Assembly (NCBI GenBank): GCA_011176535.1
Contig: DUEP01000052.1
Coordinates: forward strand, 1-36,894
DNA length: 36,894 nt
Reading direction: 5' to 3'
Source: Anaerolineae bacterium
GTDB lineage: Bacteria; Chloroflexota; Anaerolineae; Anaerolineales; DRMV01
A program made the translations under genes and the position numbers. The notes under the pieces are model-generated. The model did no database searches. It was not told the DNA's origin and saw nothing but the letters and a program-made list of their open reading frames with translations. The first letter of the stretch is position 1. Each line of letters starts with the position of its first letter. Shown piece after piece: positions 1-8,825 of this stretch.

Positions 1-127
1 CGGCAACTGCGTAACTCCTACCTATGTTGAGCAAGCCCCAGCCACCGATCCACCACAACATCATCAACATGAGCCAGAGGGAAAAAGATAACAAGGAGCC
101 TGAACGGAACAACCAATATATATACAT
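1..127 (-). CDS. Partial membrane protein gene at left edge (N-terminus only)
   Basis: An open frame of 42 codons runs off the left edge without a stop. It starts at an ATG at 127-125 and is preceded by a strong purine-rich Shine-Dalgarno stretch (GAGGGGAG). The visible residues are very hydrophobic (MYIYWLFRSG, then a Leu/Met/Trp-rich stretch), as in a signal anchor or first membrane helix. It begins 10 bases after the stop of the sugar epimerase gene on the same strand, so it is probably the next gene of the surface-polysaccharide operon. The family cannot be told from this fragment. Confidence 0.5.
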   Translation of the reverse strand, partial: MYIYWLFRSGSLLSFSLWLMLMMLWWIGGWGLLNIGRSYAVA

Positions 128-137
128 AACTCCCCTC

Positions 138-1115
138 TCATACTGTCATAATTTCGCAAGCCCACTCACGCTCCTGCATATACCACGCTACCGTGCGGCG
201 AATACCCTCAGCCAGATCGACTTGCGGCGCCCATCCCAACACGCGCCGAGCTTTCTCGATGCTCGCCCAGGTGACCTGAACATCAGCCGGATGCCGTGGT
301 TCGTAAACAATATGAGCACGACGGCCCACCGCCTCCTCAATCAGGGCGATAAGTTCACGCACAGTGTGCGGTTCATCGTTCCCCAAGTTGATCACTTCAT
401 AGCCCAATGGCTTCAAGCCCAACACCGTCCCCCGGGCAATATCGTCAACGTAGGTAAAATCACGGGATTGGGAACCATCGCCGAAAAGACGCAACGGGCG
501 GCCTTCGGCAATCCATTGGATGAACCGGAAGGGGGCCATATCTGGCCGTCCGGCTGGGCCATACACTGTGAAGTAGCGAAATACGGTCACATCAAGGCCA
601 TAAAGACGATGATAGGTATAACACAAGGCCTCGGCAGCCTTTTTACTGGCTGCATAAGGGGAAAGCGGATGATCTGTATCCGCATCCTCGCGATAGGGTA
701 CCGGATTACCTTCCCCATAAAGGCTCGAAGTCGATGCCAGTATAAATTTTGGGATGTCTTTCTCCCGACAAAGCTCTAACAAATTCAATGTTCCGGTGAT
801 ATTGGTATCGAGATACACCCAAGGGTTCACCACGCTATACCTCACCCCAGCGCGGGCGGCCAGGTTAATCACAGCTTCGATGTGTGGCAAACGTTGCGCC
901 AATACCGCGACTTCTTCGCTCTGGCTGATGTCGGCACGGAAAAAAGTGAAATCCGAGCGCCCCTGAAGCCGCCCGAGGCGGTACTCCTTTAGACGCACAT
1001 CATAGGCGTCGTTTAGATTGTCCACGCCAACCACCTGGTGGCCAGCCTCCAACAATAACTCCGCCACTCGTGATGCGATGAAACCAGCCACACCGGCGAT
1101 TAGATAGATAGACAT
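138..1115 (-). CDS. NAD-dependent sugar epimerase, UDP-glucuronate 4-epimerase-like
   Basis: This 325-residue protein is a short-chain dehydrogenase/reductase of the extended type. The Rossmann nucleotide loop near the N-terminus reads AGVAGFIAS, so the third Gly of GxxGxxG is Ala. The catalytic Ser/Tyr/Lys set is visible as STSSLYG followed by YAASK. The middle (RYFTVYGP, then GDGSQSRDFTYVDDIA) is typical of UDP-glucuronate/UDP-glucose 4-epimerases, which supply galacturonate or galactose units for cell-surface polysaccharides in the cytoplasm. The exact substrate is inferred. It starts 10 bases after the gmd stop, with an AGGGG Shine-Dalgarno, and is probably co-transcribed with gmd. Length is normal for the family. 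Confidence 0.88.
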   Translation of the reverse strand: MSIYLIAGVAGFIASRVAELLLEAGHQVVGVDNLNDAYDVRLKEYRLGRLQGRSDFTFFRADISQSEEVAVLAQRLPHIEAVINLAARAGVRYSVVNPWVYLDTNITGTLNLLELCREKDIPKFILASTSSLYGEGNPVPYREDADTDHPLSPYAASKKAAEALCYTYHRLYGLDVTVFRYFTVYGPAGRPDMAPFRFIQWIAEGRPLRLFGDGSQSRDFTYVDDIARGTVLGLKPLGYEVINLGNDEPHTVRELIALIEEAVGRRAHIVYEPRHPADVQVTWASIEKARRVLGWAPQVDLAEGIRRTVAWYMQEREWACEIMTV

Positions 1116-1125
1116 TGTTTACCCC

Positions 1126-2154
<1,029 letters not shown>

Positions 2155-2188
2155 TTATCTCTCGAATTCGTGGTGCAAACGCGCCCGA

Positions 2189-2197
2189 ATTATACCA
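2189..2197 (-). promoter_or_regulatory. Extended -10 promoter for the gmd operon
   Basis: Read on the minus strand this is TGG-TATAAT, a perfect -10 hexamer with the TGn extension and no good -35. It overlaps the TAA stop codon of the dus gene. The predicted transcript would start near 2182 and leave a roughly 40-base leader before gmd. Confidence 0.6.
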
Positions 2198-3293
2198 GCG
2201 CTCCTGGACGAGGAGAGGGATTCGGAGACTTGTGGCCTCCCAACACCTTCTCCGCCAGCCGCAGGAACTCTTGCGGGGCTTCGGTGGTGAGCAACTGGCG
2301 GCGCAGGGTCGAGTCGGGGCGGAAGGGCGCCAGGTATTGCACGGCGAATTTGCGAAAGAGCACCAGGCCGCGCGGGCCGTAAAAGCGCAGGTTGGCCTCC
2401 AGGTGTTCGCGCAGTACCTGGGCCACCTCCTCCGGCGGCACCTGGACGCGGTCGCGGCGGGCGAAAAGCCAGGGGTTGCGCAGGGCGCCCCGGCCAATCA
2501 TCACCCCGGCGCAACCGGTGTGGGCCTTCATACGCTCGATGTCGGCCACGGTGCGCACATCGCCGTTGCCCAGCACGGGGATGCGCACCGTTTGCACCAC
2601 CTCGGCAATGGCGTCCCAATCGGCGCGGCCTTTGTACCCTTGCTCGCGGGTGCGGCCATGCACGGCCAGCAACGCCCCGCCGTTCTCCTCCACAATGCGG
2701 GCGATGAGGCGGTAGTTGCGGCAGTCATCATCCCAACCCAAACGGATCTTAGCCGTGACGGGCACCTCCAGTTGCCGGCTGAGCAGGCGGAAGATGCGGG
2801 CCACCTTGAGGGGTGTGCGCAACAATCCAGCCCCGGCGCCCCGGTTGGCGATGCGGCGATCGGGGCAGCCCATGTTGATGTCAATGGCCGCCGGGCCGAA
2901 CTCCTGCAATCGCAGTGCCGCCTCCAGCAGCATCCGGGGCGTGCTGCCGTAAATCTGCAACACCACCGGCTGCTCGGCAGGCGTGAAAGCCCATAGATGC
3001 CGCACCCGTTCGGGCCGCTCCACCACCGCGACGGCGTGGATGAACTCGGTGTAGACCAGGGCCGCGCCCAGACGACGGCACACCATCCGGAAGGGCTGAT
3101 CCGTGTAGCCGTCCATCGGCGCCAGCACCAGGTCGCCGTACACGGGCGTGGAGCCCAACCAAAAGGACGGCACCTGCTTCAGGGAAACGGCCTCCGCCCC
3201 CTGGGGCTCCGGCCCGGCCCCTGAAGGTCCGGTGGCGGGATACCCAAGGGTGAGTGCATCCGCCCAAGGGCGGGAAACCGTCCGCCTTGTCAT
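2190..3293 (-). CDS. dus: tRNA-dihydrouridine synthase
   Basis: This FMN-dependent TIM-barrel enzyme reduces specific uridines in tRNA to dihydrouridine using NADPH. The frame encodes 367 residues. The conserved core begins near residue 54 with LVLAPMDGYTD. The catalytic Cys143 lies in INMGCPDRRI (the usual Lys two residues after CP is Arg), followed by GAGAGLL. TAKIRLGWDD, VHGRTREQGYKG, GNGDV and MIGRGALRNPW are the FMN/substrate motifs. It most resembles the DusB branch. The chosen ATG overlaps the radA stop as ATGA, and a GAGGAGG sits directly before it. The first ~40 residues are Pro/Gly-rich and not family-like, so a GTG at residue 41 is an alternative start. Confidence 0.9.
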   Translation of the reverse strand: MTRRTVSRPWADALTLGYPATGPSGAGPEPQGAEAVSLKQVPSFWLGSTPVYGDLVLAPMDGYTDQPFRMVCRRLGAALVYTEFIHAVAVVERPERVRHLWAFTPAEQPVVLQIYGSTPRMLLEAALRLQEFGPAAIDINMGCPDRRIANRGAGAGLLRTPLKVARIFRLLSRQLEVPVTAKIRLGWDDDCRNYRLIARIVEENGGALLAVHGRTREQGYKGRADWDAIAEVVQTVRIPVLGNGDVRTVADIERMKAHTGCAGVMIGRGALRNPWLFARRDRVQVPPEEVAQVLREHLEANLRFYGPRGLVLFRKFAVQYLAPFRPDSTLRRQLLTTEAPQEFLRLAEKVLGGHKSPNPSPRPGALV

Positions 3294-4687
3294 CCTCCTC
3301 CCTCGCCCAAAGCCGCGTCCAGAGCCTGGCGCAGCGAGCGGGCTTCGATGACCCGGATGCCCTCGGGCCAGGGGTCGCCTCGATGGCCCAGACGCTTAGG
3401 CACGATGGCCGTGGTGAAGCCCAGTTGGGCGGCCTCACGCAGGCGGGCGTCGGTCTGGCTCACGGTGCGCAGTTCGCCCGAAAGGCCCACCTCGCCGATG
3501 AGCACGGTGTCGGCCCGCACAGGCAGGTCGCGCACCGACGAGGCGATGGCCGTGGCCACGGCCAGGTCAGCAGCGGGTTCGCCCACCTTGAGCCCGCCCA
3601 CCACATTGACGAACACATCCTGGTCACTCAGGCGCAGGCCCACCCGCCGGGTGAGCACGGCGGTCACCAGCAGCAGGCGGTTGAAGTCCACGCCGTTGGC
3701 CGTGCGGCGCGGGTTGCCAAAGGGGGTGGGGCTGGTGAGGCCCTGAATCTCCACCAGCAGGGGGCGGGTGCCTTCCATGGTGACGGCGATGGCCGAGCCG
3801 GGGGCGTTGACCCAACGCTCGGCCAAAAAGGCCTCGGAGGGGTTGGGCACCTCGACCATCCCCCGGTCGCGCATCTCGAACACACCCACCTCGCTGGTGG
3901 TGCCAAAGCGGTTCTTCACCGAGCGCAGCAGGCGGTAGGCCTGAAAGCGGTCGCCCTCCAGGTAGAGCACGGTATCCACAATGTGCTCCAACACCCGTGG
4001 CCCGGCGATGATGCCCTCTTTGGTCACGTGGCCGATGAGGAACACGCTGACACCGGTGCCCTTGGCCAGTTCGCGCAGGCGAGCGGCGCACTCCCGCACC
4101 TGGGTCACCGACCCGGCGGAGGAGGAAAGGTCGGGCAGGTACACCGTCTGAATGGAATCCACGATGAGCAGGCGGGGCCGCACGGCCTCCACATGAGCCA
4201 GGATGGCCTCCAAATCGGTCTCGGTGACCAGGTAGAGGTGCGGCGGGAAGGGGCGGGGGTGCCCGGCTTCGTCGCGCCACAGGCGGCGGGCCCGCATCTT
4301 GATCTGGCGCTCCGACTCCTCGCCCGACACATAGAGCACCGGGCCCTGGGCCGCCATCTCTAAGGCGGTTTGCAGCAAGAGGGTGGACTTGCCGATGCCG
4401 GGGTCGCCGCCGATGAGCACCACGCTGCCGGGCACGATGCCGCCGCCGAGCACGCGGGCGAACTCGCCCAGGGGCAGCGGCAGGCGCTCCTCGCGGTCGC
4501 CTTCGATTTCGTCCAAGCGGCGCGGGGTGCTGCGGGCCGTCGTAGGGCGACGGGCCGCCTTGGGCGATGGCGCGACCACTTCGTCCACATACGCATTCCA
4601 CGCGCCGCACTGGGGGCAGCGGCCCAGGGGCTTGGCCGCCCGCCGACCGCAGTTCTGGCACACATATTCCACGCGAGGCTTGGGCAT
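3290..4687 (-). CDS. radA: DNA repair protein RadA (Sms)
   Basis: RadA is a RecA-like ATPase/helicase that drives branch migration during recombinational repair. The chosen start gives 465 residues, the usual length. Residues 10-27 form a zinc finger (YVCQNCG and RCPQCGAW, Cys10/13/24/27). Walker A is GDPGIGKST at 94-102, Walker B is LLIVDS near 173-178, and the RadA-specific KNRFG is at 258-262. The C-terminal ~150 residues are the Lon-protease-like ring domain (GGLKVGEPAADLAVA). An upstream in-frame ATG at 4759 is rejected because it lies inside a TATAAT box and adds 24 unrelated residues. The gene overlaps dus by ATGA. Confidence 0.95.
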   Translation of the reverse strand: MPKPRVEYVCQNCGRRAAKPLGRCPQCGAWNAYVDEVVAPSPKAARRPTTARSTPRRLDEIEGDREERLPLPLGEFARVLGGGIVPGSVVLIGGDPGIGKSTLLLQTALEMAAQGPVLYVSGEESERQIKMRARRLWRDEAGHPRPFPPHLYLVTETDLEAILAHVEAVRPRLLIVDSIQTVYLPDLSSSAGSVTQVRECAARLRELAKGTGVSVFLIGHVTKEGIIAGPRVLEHIVDTVLYLEGDRFQAYRLLRSVKNRFGTTSEVGVFEMRDRGMVEVPNPSEAFLAERWVNAPGSAIAVTMEGTRPLLVEIQGLTSPTPFGNPRRTANGVDFNRLLLVTAVLTRRVGLRLSDQDVFVNVVGGLKVGEPAADLAVATAIASSVRDLPVRADTVLIGEVGLSGELRTVSQTDARLREAAQLGFTTAIVPKRLGHRGDPWPEGIRVIEARSLRQALDAALGEGGG

Positions 4688-4757
4688 CTCAGGCGTTCCT
4701 TTGTCGATGTGGGGGCAAGACAGGCACTTCCCTAACCCCGGTGTGGCACGTGCTCTC

Positions 4758-4763
4758 ATTATA
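4758..4763 (-). promoter_or_regulatory. -10 box of the radA-dus promoter
   Basis: A perfect TATAAT on the minus strand lies 70 bases upstream of the radA start codon. No convincing -35 element is seen, but an inverted repeat occupies the -20 to -45 area. The expected leader is about 63 bases. Confidence 0.55.
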
Positions 4764-4773
4764 ACCGCAGAAA

Positions 4774-4808
4774 GCCCCCTCTCAGGGAACTCTTTTCCCT
4801 CAGGGGGC
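4774..4808. promoter_or_regulatory. Inverted repeat in the radA/SIMPL divergent region
   Basis: The core is a perfect dyad, AGGGAA-CTCTT-TTCCCT at 4784-4800. It is extended outward by GCCCCCT (4774-4780) and AGGGGGC (4802-4808) with small unequal bulges. It overlaps the -35 region of the radA promoter and precedes the SIMPL gene. It could be an operator or a leader hairpin. Neither strand has a proper U-tract for a terminator of a known gene. Confidence 0.4.
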
Positions 4809-4844
4809 GTCTAAGAAGCAAAACCACTCCCCAGGAGGAAAACC

Positions 4845-5630
4845 ATGTTCAAAACCCATCCGAACCCCCTCTGGCTCTTCCTCGCGGCCGCGTGGTTGAG
4901 CCTGCTGACCGGCTGCGGCCCACGGATCTCAGCCATCGTGGGCCCCGCCGCGGAGGACCTCGCAGCCCCGGTTCAGCCCGCCGCCAGGAGCGAGAGCAAC
5001 GGAACGCCCCTGCGCACCCTGACGGTGACCGGCACCGGTGAAGTCGCCCTCACCCCCGACTTAGCCCGTGTCACCTTAGCCGTGGAAACCCGCAACCGCG
5101 ATCTGGGCAAAGCGGTGGCCGAAAACAACCGGCGCACCGCCCAGGTCATTCAAACCCTCCAGCAGGGAGGCGTCGCCGAAAAAGACATCCATACCCGCAA
5201 CTTTTCGGTGAATCAGGAGCGCCGTTACGATGATCAGAGGAACCTCATCCTGGGGCCCTACACAGTGACCAACACCCTGGTGGTCACCGTACGGGATCTG
5301 GAGAAACTGGGCGCCCTGCTGGATGCCGCCCTGCAGGCCGGAGCCAACCGCATGGACAACCTGACCTTTGGCTCTTCCCGGGCCAGGGAGGCCCAACTGC
5401 AGGCCAAACTGGCCGCCGTCGAAGACGCCCAAAAACAGGCCGAGGCCATCGCCCAACAGGCCGGCGTCACCCTAGAGGCCGTGCAGACCATCACCTTCAG
5501 TTACGCTGTCCCCGTGCGCGAAACGACTTACAAGGCCGAAATGCTGGCCGCCGCCCCGGCGCAGGTCCCCGTTTCCCCGGGCGAGATGAAAGTGACCGCC
5601 ACCGTGACCATGGTCTTCCTCATCCGCTAA
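4845..5630 (+). CDS. SIMPL (DUF541) domain lipoprotein
   Basis: This 261-residue exported protein has a type II signal peptide whose lipobox LLTGC puts the lipidated Cys at residue 24. The body, from about residue 55, is a SIMPL/DUF541 domain (LTVTGTGEVALTPDLARVTLAVET, given here only in part: TVTGTGEVALTPD). The predicted site is the outer face of the cytoplasmic membrane. SIMPL proteins are linked to envelope and oxidative stress tolerance, but their biochemical activity is not established. An ideal AGGAGG lies 6 bases before the ATG. It is divergent from radA. The next gene has its own promoter 97 bases downstream. Confidence 0.88.
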   Translation: MFKTHPNPLWLFLAAAWLSLLTGCGPRISAIVGPAAEDLAAPVQPAARSESNGTPLRTLTVTGTGEVALTPDLARVTLAVETRNRDLGKAVAENNRRTAQVIQTLQQGGVAEKDIHTRNFSVNQERRYDDQRNLILGPYTVTNTLVVTVRDLEKLGALLDAALQAGANRMDNLTFGSSRAREAQLQAKLAAVEDAQKQAEAIAQQAGVTLEAVQTITFSYAVPVRETTYKAEMLAAAPAQVPVSPGEMKVTATVTMVFLIR

Positions 5631-5685
5631 CGGCCTCCGCCCTGGAGCAGCAGGGGCGCCCGGCGCGCTTAAAAGCGTCGCCTTA

Positions 5686-5720
5686 TCGACGGTTTCCAAG
5701 GGCGGCGATTATGCTAAAAT
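5686..5720 (+). promoter_or_regulatory. Promoter for the VWA/FHA protein gene, possibly leaderless
   Basis: Two overlapping readings are possible. TCGACG (5686-5691) with 18 bases to TATGCT (5710-5715) is one. TAAAAT at 5715-5720 is the other, and it lies exactly 6 bases before the ATG at 5727. With either choice the mRNA has almost no leader, and there is no Shine-Dalgarno before this ATG. Confidence 0.5.
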
Positions 5721-5726
5721 GGGACT

Positions 5727-7607
5727 ATGAAAACCTTACGGCCCCTGCTGCTCCTTTGCAGCCTGCTTTTTGGGCTGCGAGGCGTGGTTTTTGCTCAGGG
5801 AGGAGCCGAGGTCATCCTCTTCCCCCCCAACACCGATGCGTTCCCCAAAATCACAGGATACACCGCCGTATACGATGCGGCGGGGCAGCCCATCCACGGC
5901 CTCACCGCGGACAAAGTGGCCCTTTGGGAAAACGAACAGCCCGTGGCCCTGACTTCCTGGGAGGAAATCCACCCCGGCGTCCAGGTGGTGCTGGCGGTCA
6001 ACCCCGGCCCTCCGTTAGGCGTTCGGGATGTGTTGGGCGTCTCACGCTACGAATATGTGTACCTGCAATGGCAATCCTGGATTCAAAGCCACGGCGGCAC
6101 CACCCTTTACGACCTCAGCCTGACCACGGGCGAAGGCGTGTACCTGCGCCACAGCGCAGACTTCACCACGCTGAGCGAGGCCCTGGCTGCCTATAAGCCC
6201 GATTTCCGCCAGAGCCAGCCTTCGCTGGCCCCCCTGGAAACCGCCCTGCAACTGAGCAGCGACCCCACCCCTCGCCCCGCCATGGGGCGGGCCGTACTCT
6301 TTCTGACCCCCCCGCTGCCCGACAACACCCTGAAGGCCTTGGCCCGTTACGCCGACCTGGCCCGTCAGCAGCACATCCGCATTTTCGTCTGGCTGGTGGC
6401 CGCGCCGGAGCAGGCCAATAGCCCTTCGGCTCAGGCGCTCACCCAACTGGCTCAGGCTACCGGCGGCACGCTTACCTTCTTCTCGGGGCAGGAAACCCTC
6501 CCCGTGCTGGAAGACCTCTTCGCCCCCCTGGGTTACGCGTATCGCTTCACCTATCTCTCACGCATCCGGCAGGGCGAGCAACACACCCTGCAAATGGAGG
6601 TTCACCCACCGCGGGGCGGAAACCTCACCGGGGAAGGCACCTTCGCTTTGCAAATCCTGCCGCCCAACCCCGTGTTGGTGGACCCGCCGGCCCAGATTGT
6701 GCGCGCCTTTCCCCCGGATGTGGACGACCCTGCCTATCTGGAACCCCGCCAGCAAACCCTCACCATCACCGTAGAGTTTCCCGACGGCCACCCCCGCGGC
6801 ATCACCCGCCTCAGCCTGCTGGTGGACGGCCATCCGGTGGCCCAACGCCGCGAGCCGCCTTTCGACACCCTGGTGTGGGACCTCACCTCCTACACCACCA
6901 GCGAGAGCCACAGCCTGAGCGTGGAAGTGGAAGACGTCCTGGGCCTAGTGGGCCGCAGCGTGGATCTGCGGGTGCAAATCACCGTGCCCCAGCCGCCCAA
7001 TCCGCTCATCCGCGCGGCCAGGCATTACGGCGATTACCTCACCTGGGGTGCCGCGGCCCTGGCCGGGCTGGTGTTGCTTTGGGTCATCCTCGGCCCTCTG
7101 CCGCGCCGACAACCCGCCGGGGAACCCGTCGCCCGACCGCGGCCCTCGTGGCGCAACCTGACCCAGTGGGCCCCAACCTTCGCCCGTCGTCCCGGCAAGG
7201 CCCCGCCTCGGGGGAAGCCGCTGGCCACCCTGCACCCTCTGCCCCCCGAGGAGAACGGCGAACAGCCCGCTCCCATCGTGCCCGAATTGCCCCTCTATGG
7301 CGAAGAGGTCCTCATCGGCAGCGATCCGGCCCAGGCCCAACTGGTGCTGCGGGATCCTTCGGTCGCGCCGATTCACGCCCGGTTGTGGCGCGATGAGCAA
7401 GGCCAATTCTTCATCGCCGACCGTGACTCCACCGCCGGAACCTGGGTCAATTACGCCCCGGTTTCTCCCTATGGGGCCCGTCTGGAAGAAGGCGACATCG
7501 TGCACATCGGGCGGGTGGGGTTCCGTTTCCATGTGGTCGGCGCGCCCGACCTCACGCCCGTGGTCATGCCGCTCACCGGCGACGACCAATCCCCCTCAGA
7601 AACCTGA
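5727..7607 (+). CDS. Membrane protein with VWA-like ectodomain and C-terminal FHA domain
   Basis: This 626-residue protein has a Sec signal peptide (residues 1-23, cut near VFAQ) and an extracytoplasmic part resembling a von Willebrand A fold. The position of the metal-binding DxSxS motif reads NPGPP, so metal binding is doubtful. An Ig-like/Pro-rich region with SLLVDGHPV follows, then a membrane helix at about 435-453 and a basic Arg/Pro linker. The cytoplasmic FHA domain spans about 526-615 (LIGSDPAQAQLVLRDPSVAPIHA given in part: IHARLWRDEQGQ, and DSTAGTWVNY). FHA domains bind phosphothreonine. The PP2C phosphatase gene follows after 10 bases, which suggests a phospho-signalling pair across the membrane. 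The ligand is unknown. Confidence 0.78.
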   Translation: MKTLRPLLLLCSLLFGLRGVVFAQGGAEVILFPPNTDAFPKITGYTAVYDAAGQPIHGLTADKVALWENEQPVALTSWEEIHPGVQVVLAVNPGPPLGVRDVLGVSRYEYVYLQWQSWIQSHGGTTLYDLSLTTGEGVYLRHSADFTTLSEALAAYKPDFRQSQPSLAPLETALQLSSDPTPRPAMGRAVLFLTPPLPDNTLKALARYADLARQQHIRIFVWLVAAPEQANSPSAQALTQLAQATGGTLTFFSGQETLPVLEDLFAPLGYAYRFTYLSRIRQGEQHTLQMEVHPPRGGNLTGEGTFALQILPPNPVLVDPPAQIVRAFPPDVDDPAYLEPRQQTLTITVEFPDGHPRGITRLSLLVDGHPVAQRREPPFDTLVWDLTSYTTSESHSLSVEVEDVLGLVGRSVDLRVQITVPQPPNPLIRAARHYGDYLTWGAAALAGLVLLWVILGPLPRRQPAGEPVARPRPSWRNLTQWAPTFARRPGKAPPRGKPLATLHPLPPEENGEQPAPIVPELPLYGEEVLIGSDPAQAQLVLRDPSVAPIHARLWRDEQGQFFIADRDSTAGTWVNYAPVSPYGARLEEGDIVHIGRVGFRFHVVGAPDLTPVVMPLTGDDQSPSET

Positions 7608-7617
7608 CCTTCACATC

Positions 7618-8430
7618 ATGATCCCCGCCTCAAAGGCTCACCTCCCGGTGGCCGCCCGCACCCACCCGGGCCTGAAACGGGCCCACAACGAAGACCGCTT
7701 CAGTGTGGCGGCTTACTGGACACCGAACAAGGGCACCCCTTCCCTGCTGGCCGTGGTGGCCGACGGCATGGGGGGGCACCGCGCGGGAGAAGTGGCCGCC
7801 GAAATCGCCGTGGAAACCGTCCATCGCCATGTGGCCGCCAGCGATGGACGCCACCCGGCGGCCATTTTGGAGCAGGCCCTGCGCCTGGCCAACGAGGCGG
7901 TCCGCCGCGAGGGCACCGATGACGACCGCCGCCAGGGTCTGGGCACCACCTGTGTGGCCGCCTGGGTGCTGGGCGACCGCCTGTACATCGCCTCGGTGGG
8001 CGATTCCCGCATCTACCTCTTGCGGGAGCAGACGCTGCACCAATTGACCACCGACCACAGTTGGGTCCAGGAAGCCGTGGAAAAAGGCGCCCTCACCCCC
8101 AAACAGGCCCGTCGCCACCCCAAGGCCCACCTCATTCGGCGCTATCTGGGCGCCCCCAAGGGCGTGCGACCCGACCTACGCCTAAAACTGCGCTGGGGGG
8201 AAAGCGACACGCAGGCCCGCCGCAACCAGGGCTTACCCCTGCGACCTGGCGACCGACTGCTGCTCTGCACCGATGGGCTGACCGATCTGGTGGCCGATGA
8301 GGAAATCCGCGAGGTCCTGCAAACCCCCTCCTTAGAAGAGGCCCTGGATCAACTGATCGCCCTGGCCCTGGAACGCGGGGGGAAAGACAACATCACCGTG
8401 GTGGGGATCAGCGTCCCATCCAGGGGGTGA
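7618..8430 (+). CDS. PP2C-family Ser/Thr protein phosphatase
   Basis: This 270-residue cytosolic phosphatase of the Stp/PrpC type removes phosphate from Ser/Thr residues using two metal ions. Visible motifs are HPGLKRAHNEDRF at the N-terminus (Glu25, Asp26), VADGMGGH (Asp49), IASVGDSRIYLL, TTDHSWVQ, LLLCTDGLTDLV and GGKDNITVV, in the normal order. The ATG is 10 bases after the FHA gene. No strong Shine-Dalgarno is visible, so translation is probably coupled. The TGA stop is followed in the same frame by 38 more sense codons encoding a basic/Trp linker and a membrane helix, as in membrane-tethered PP2Cs (see the entry at 8431). No Ser/Thr kinase gene is in the window. Confidence 0.9.
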   Translation: MIPASKAHLPVAARTHPGLKRAHNEDRFSVAAYWTPNKGTPSLLAVVADGMGGHRAGEVAAEIAVETVHRHVAASDGRHPAAILEQALRLANEAVRREGTDDDRRQGLGTTCVAAWVLGDRLYIASVGDSRIYLLREQTLHQLTTDHSWVQEAVEKGALTPKQARRHPKAHLIRRYLGAPKGVRPDLRLKLRWGESDTQARRNQGLPLRPGDRLLLCTDGLTDLVADEEIREVLQTPSLEEALDQLIALALERGGKDNITVVGISVPSRG

Positions 8431-8547
8431 GGATTCCCAAAGGGCGGGGCCGGTTCCTGGATCCGGTGGTCGGGCCCCTTCCTGGGGGCAGGATTGCGCA
8501 CGCTGGGGGTGTTGCTCCTCCTGGGATGGTGGCTGTTCCTCCGGTAG
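8431..8547 (+). other. In-frame continuation of the PP2C gene after TGA: putative lost membrane tail
   Basis: Directly after the PP2C TGA, in the same frame, 38 GC3-rich sense codons end at TAG. They encode GFPKGGAGSWIRW, then a hydrophobic stretch (GVLLLLGWWLFL) ending in Arg. This looks like a C-terminal membrane anchor separated from its enzyme by one stop codon. It may be a nonsense mutation, a sequencing error, TGA readthrough or chance. No ribosome-binding site for an independent start is seen. Confidence 0.4.
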
Positions 8548-8562
8548 TCCCTTGCTCCACCA

Positions 8563-8571
8563 TGGTATACT
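8563..8571 (+). promoter_or_regulatory. Extended -10 promoter for the small basic membrane protein
   Basis: The sequence is TGG-TATACT. No clear -35 is present. It lies about 35 bases upstream of the start codon at 8607. Confidence 0.55.
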
Positions 8572-8606
8572 TTGGGCACATCCATTCCCGGAACAGAGGT
8601 GAAGTC

Positions 8607-8771
8607 ATGGCCAAAAAACGACGCTCCACCCCCCGGCGCAGTGCCCGGCGCGGCGGTCGGGTCGAGTTCAACCCCGATTATTCCTATGTCAAGTCCGATT
8701 TGCGCCGCATCGCCACGCTGGCAGGGAGTTTCATCTTCCTGATGGTGGTGCTTTCCTTCTTCTTCCGCTAA
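8607..8771 (+). CDS. Small basic single-pass membrane protein, unknown function
   Basis: This 54-residue protein starts at an ATG preceded by GAGGTGA. The first 17 residues are strongly basic (MAKKRRSTPRRSARRGGR). A polar segment with NPDYSYVKSDLRR follows. The last ~17 residues are a single hydrophobic helix (AGSFIFLMVVLSFFF) ending in Arg at the stop. The layout suggests a cytoplasmic N-terminus that could touch nucleic acid, ribosomes or acidic lipids. The gene has its own promoter and its own strong terminator, so it is probably a real monocistronic gene. I do not recognise a named family. Confidence 0.75.
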   Translation: MAKKRRSTPRRSARRGGRVEFNPDYSYVKSDLRRIATLAGSFIFLMVVLSFFFR

Positions 8772-8783
8772 TTTCCTCCCCCG

Positions 8784-8809
8784 TCGGGCGGCGCGACCGC
8801 CCGATTTTT
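8784..8809 (+). terminator. Rho-independent terminator of the small membrane protein gene
   Basis: A perfect 8-bp stem, TCGGGCGG/CCGCCCGA, has a 5-base loop (CGCGA) and is followed directly by five T. It starts 13 bases after the stop codon. Confidence 0.85.
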
Positions 8810-8825
8810 GTCGTCGAAAGGCGTC

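Noticed and set aside
4026-4031. Another CACGTG core, considered as a second parS
   Set aside because: The flanks do not match the parS consensus and it lies inside radA coding sequence. The CACGTG at 4747 also lacks the TGTTT/AAACA arms.
4688-4759. Upstream ATG for radA giving 24 extra residues
   Set aside because: The ATG is part of the TATAAT box, and the extension has no similarity to RadA, whose zinc finger starts a few residues after the internal ATG.
8808-8825. TTG start for CoaBC
   Set aside because: It lies in the T-run of the preceding terminator. The ATG at 8826 has a ribosome site and begins where the family begins.
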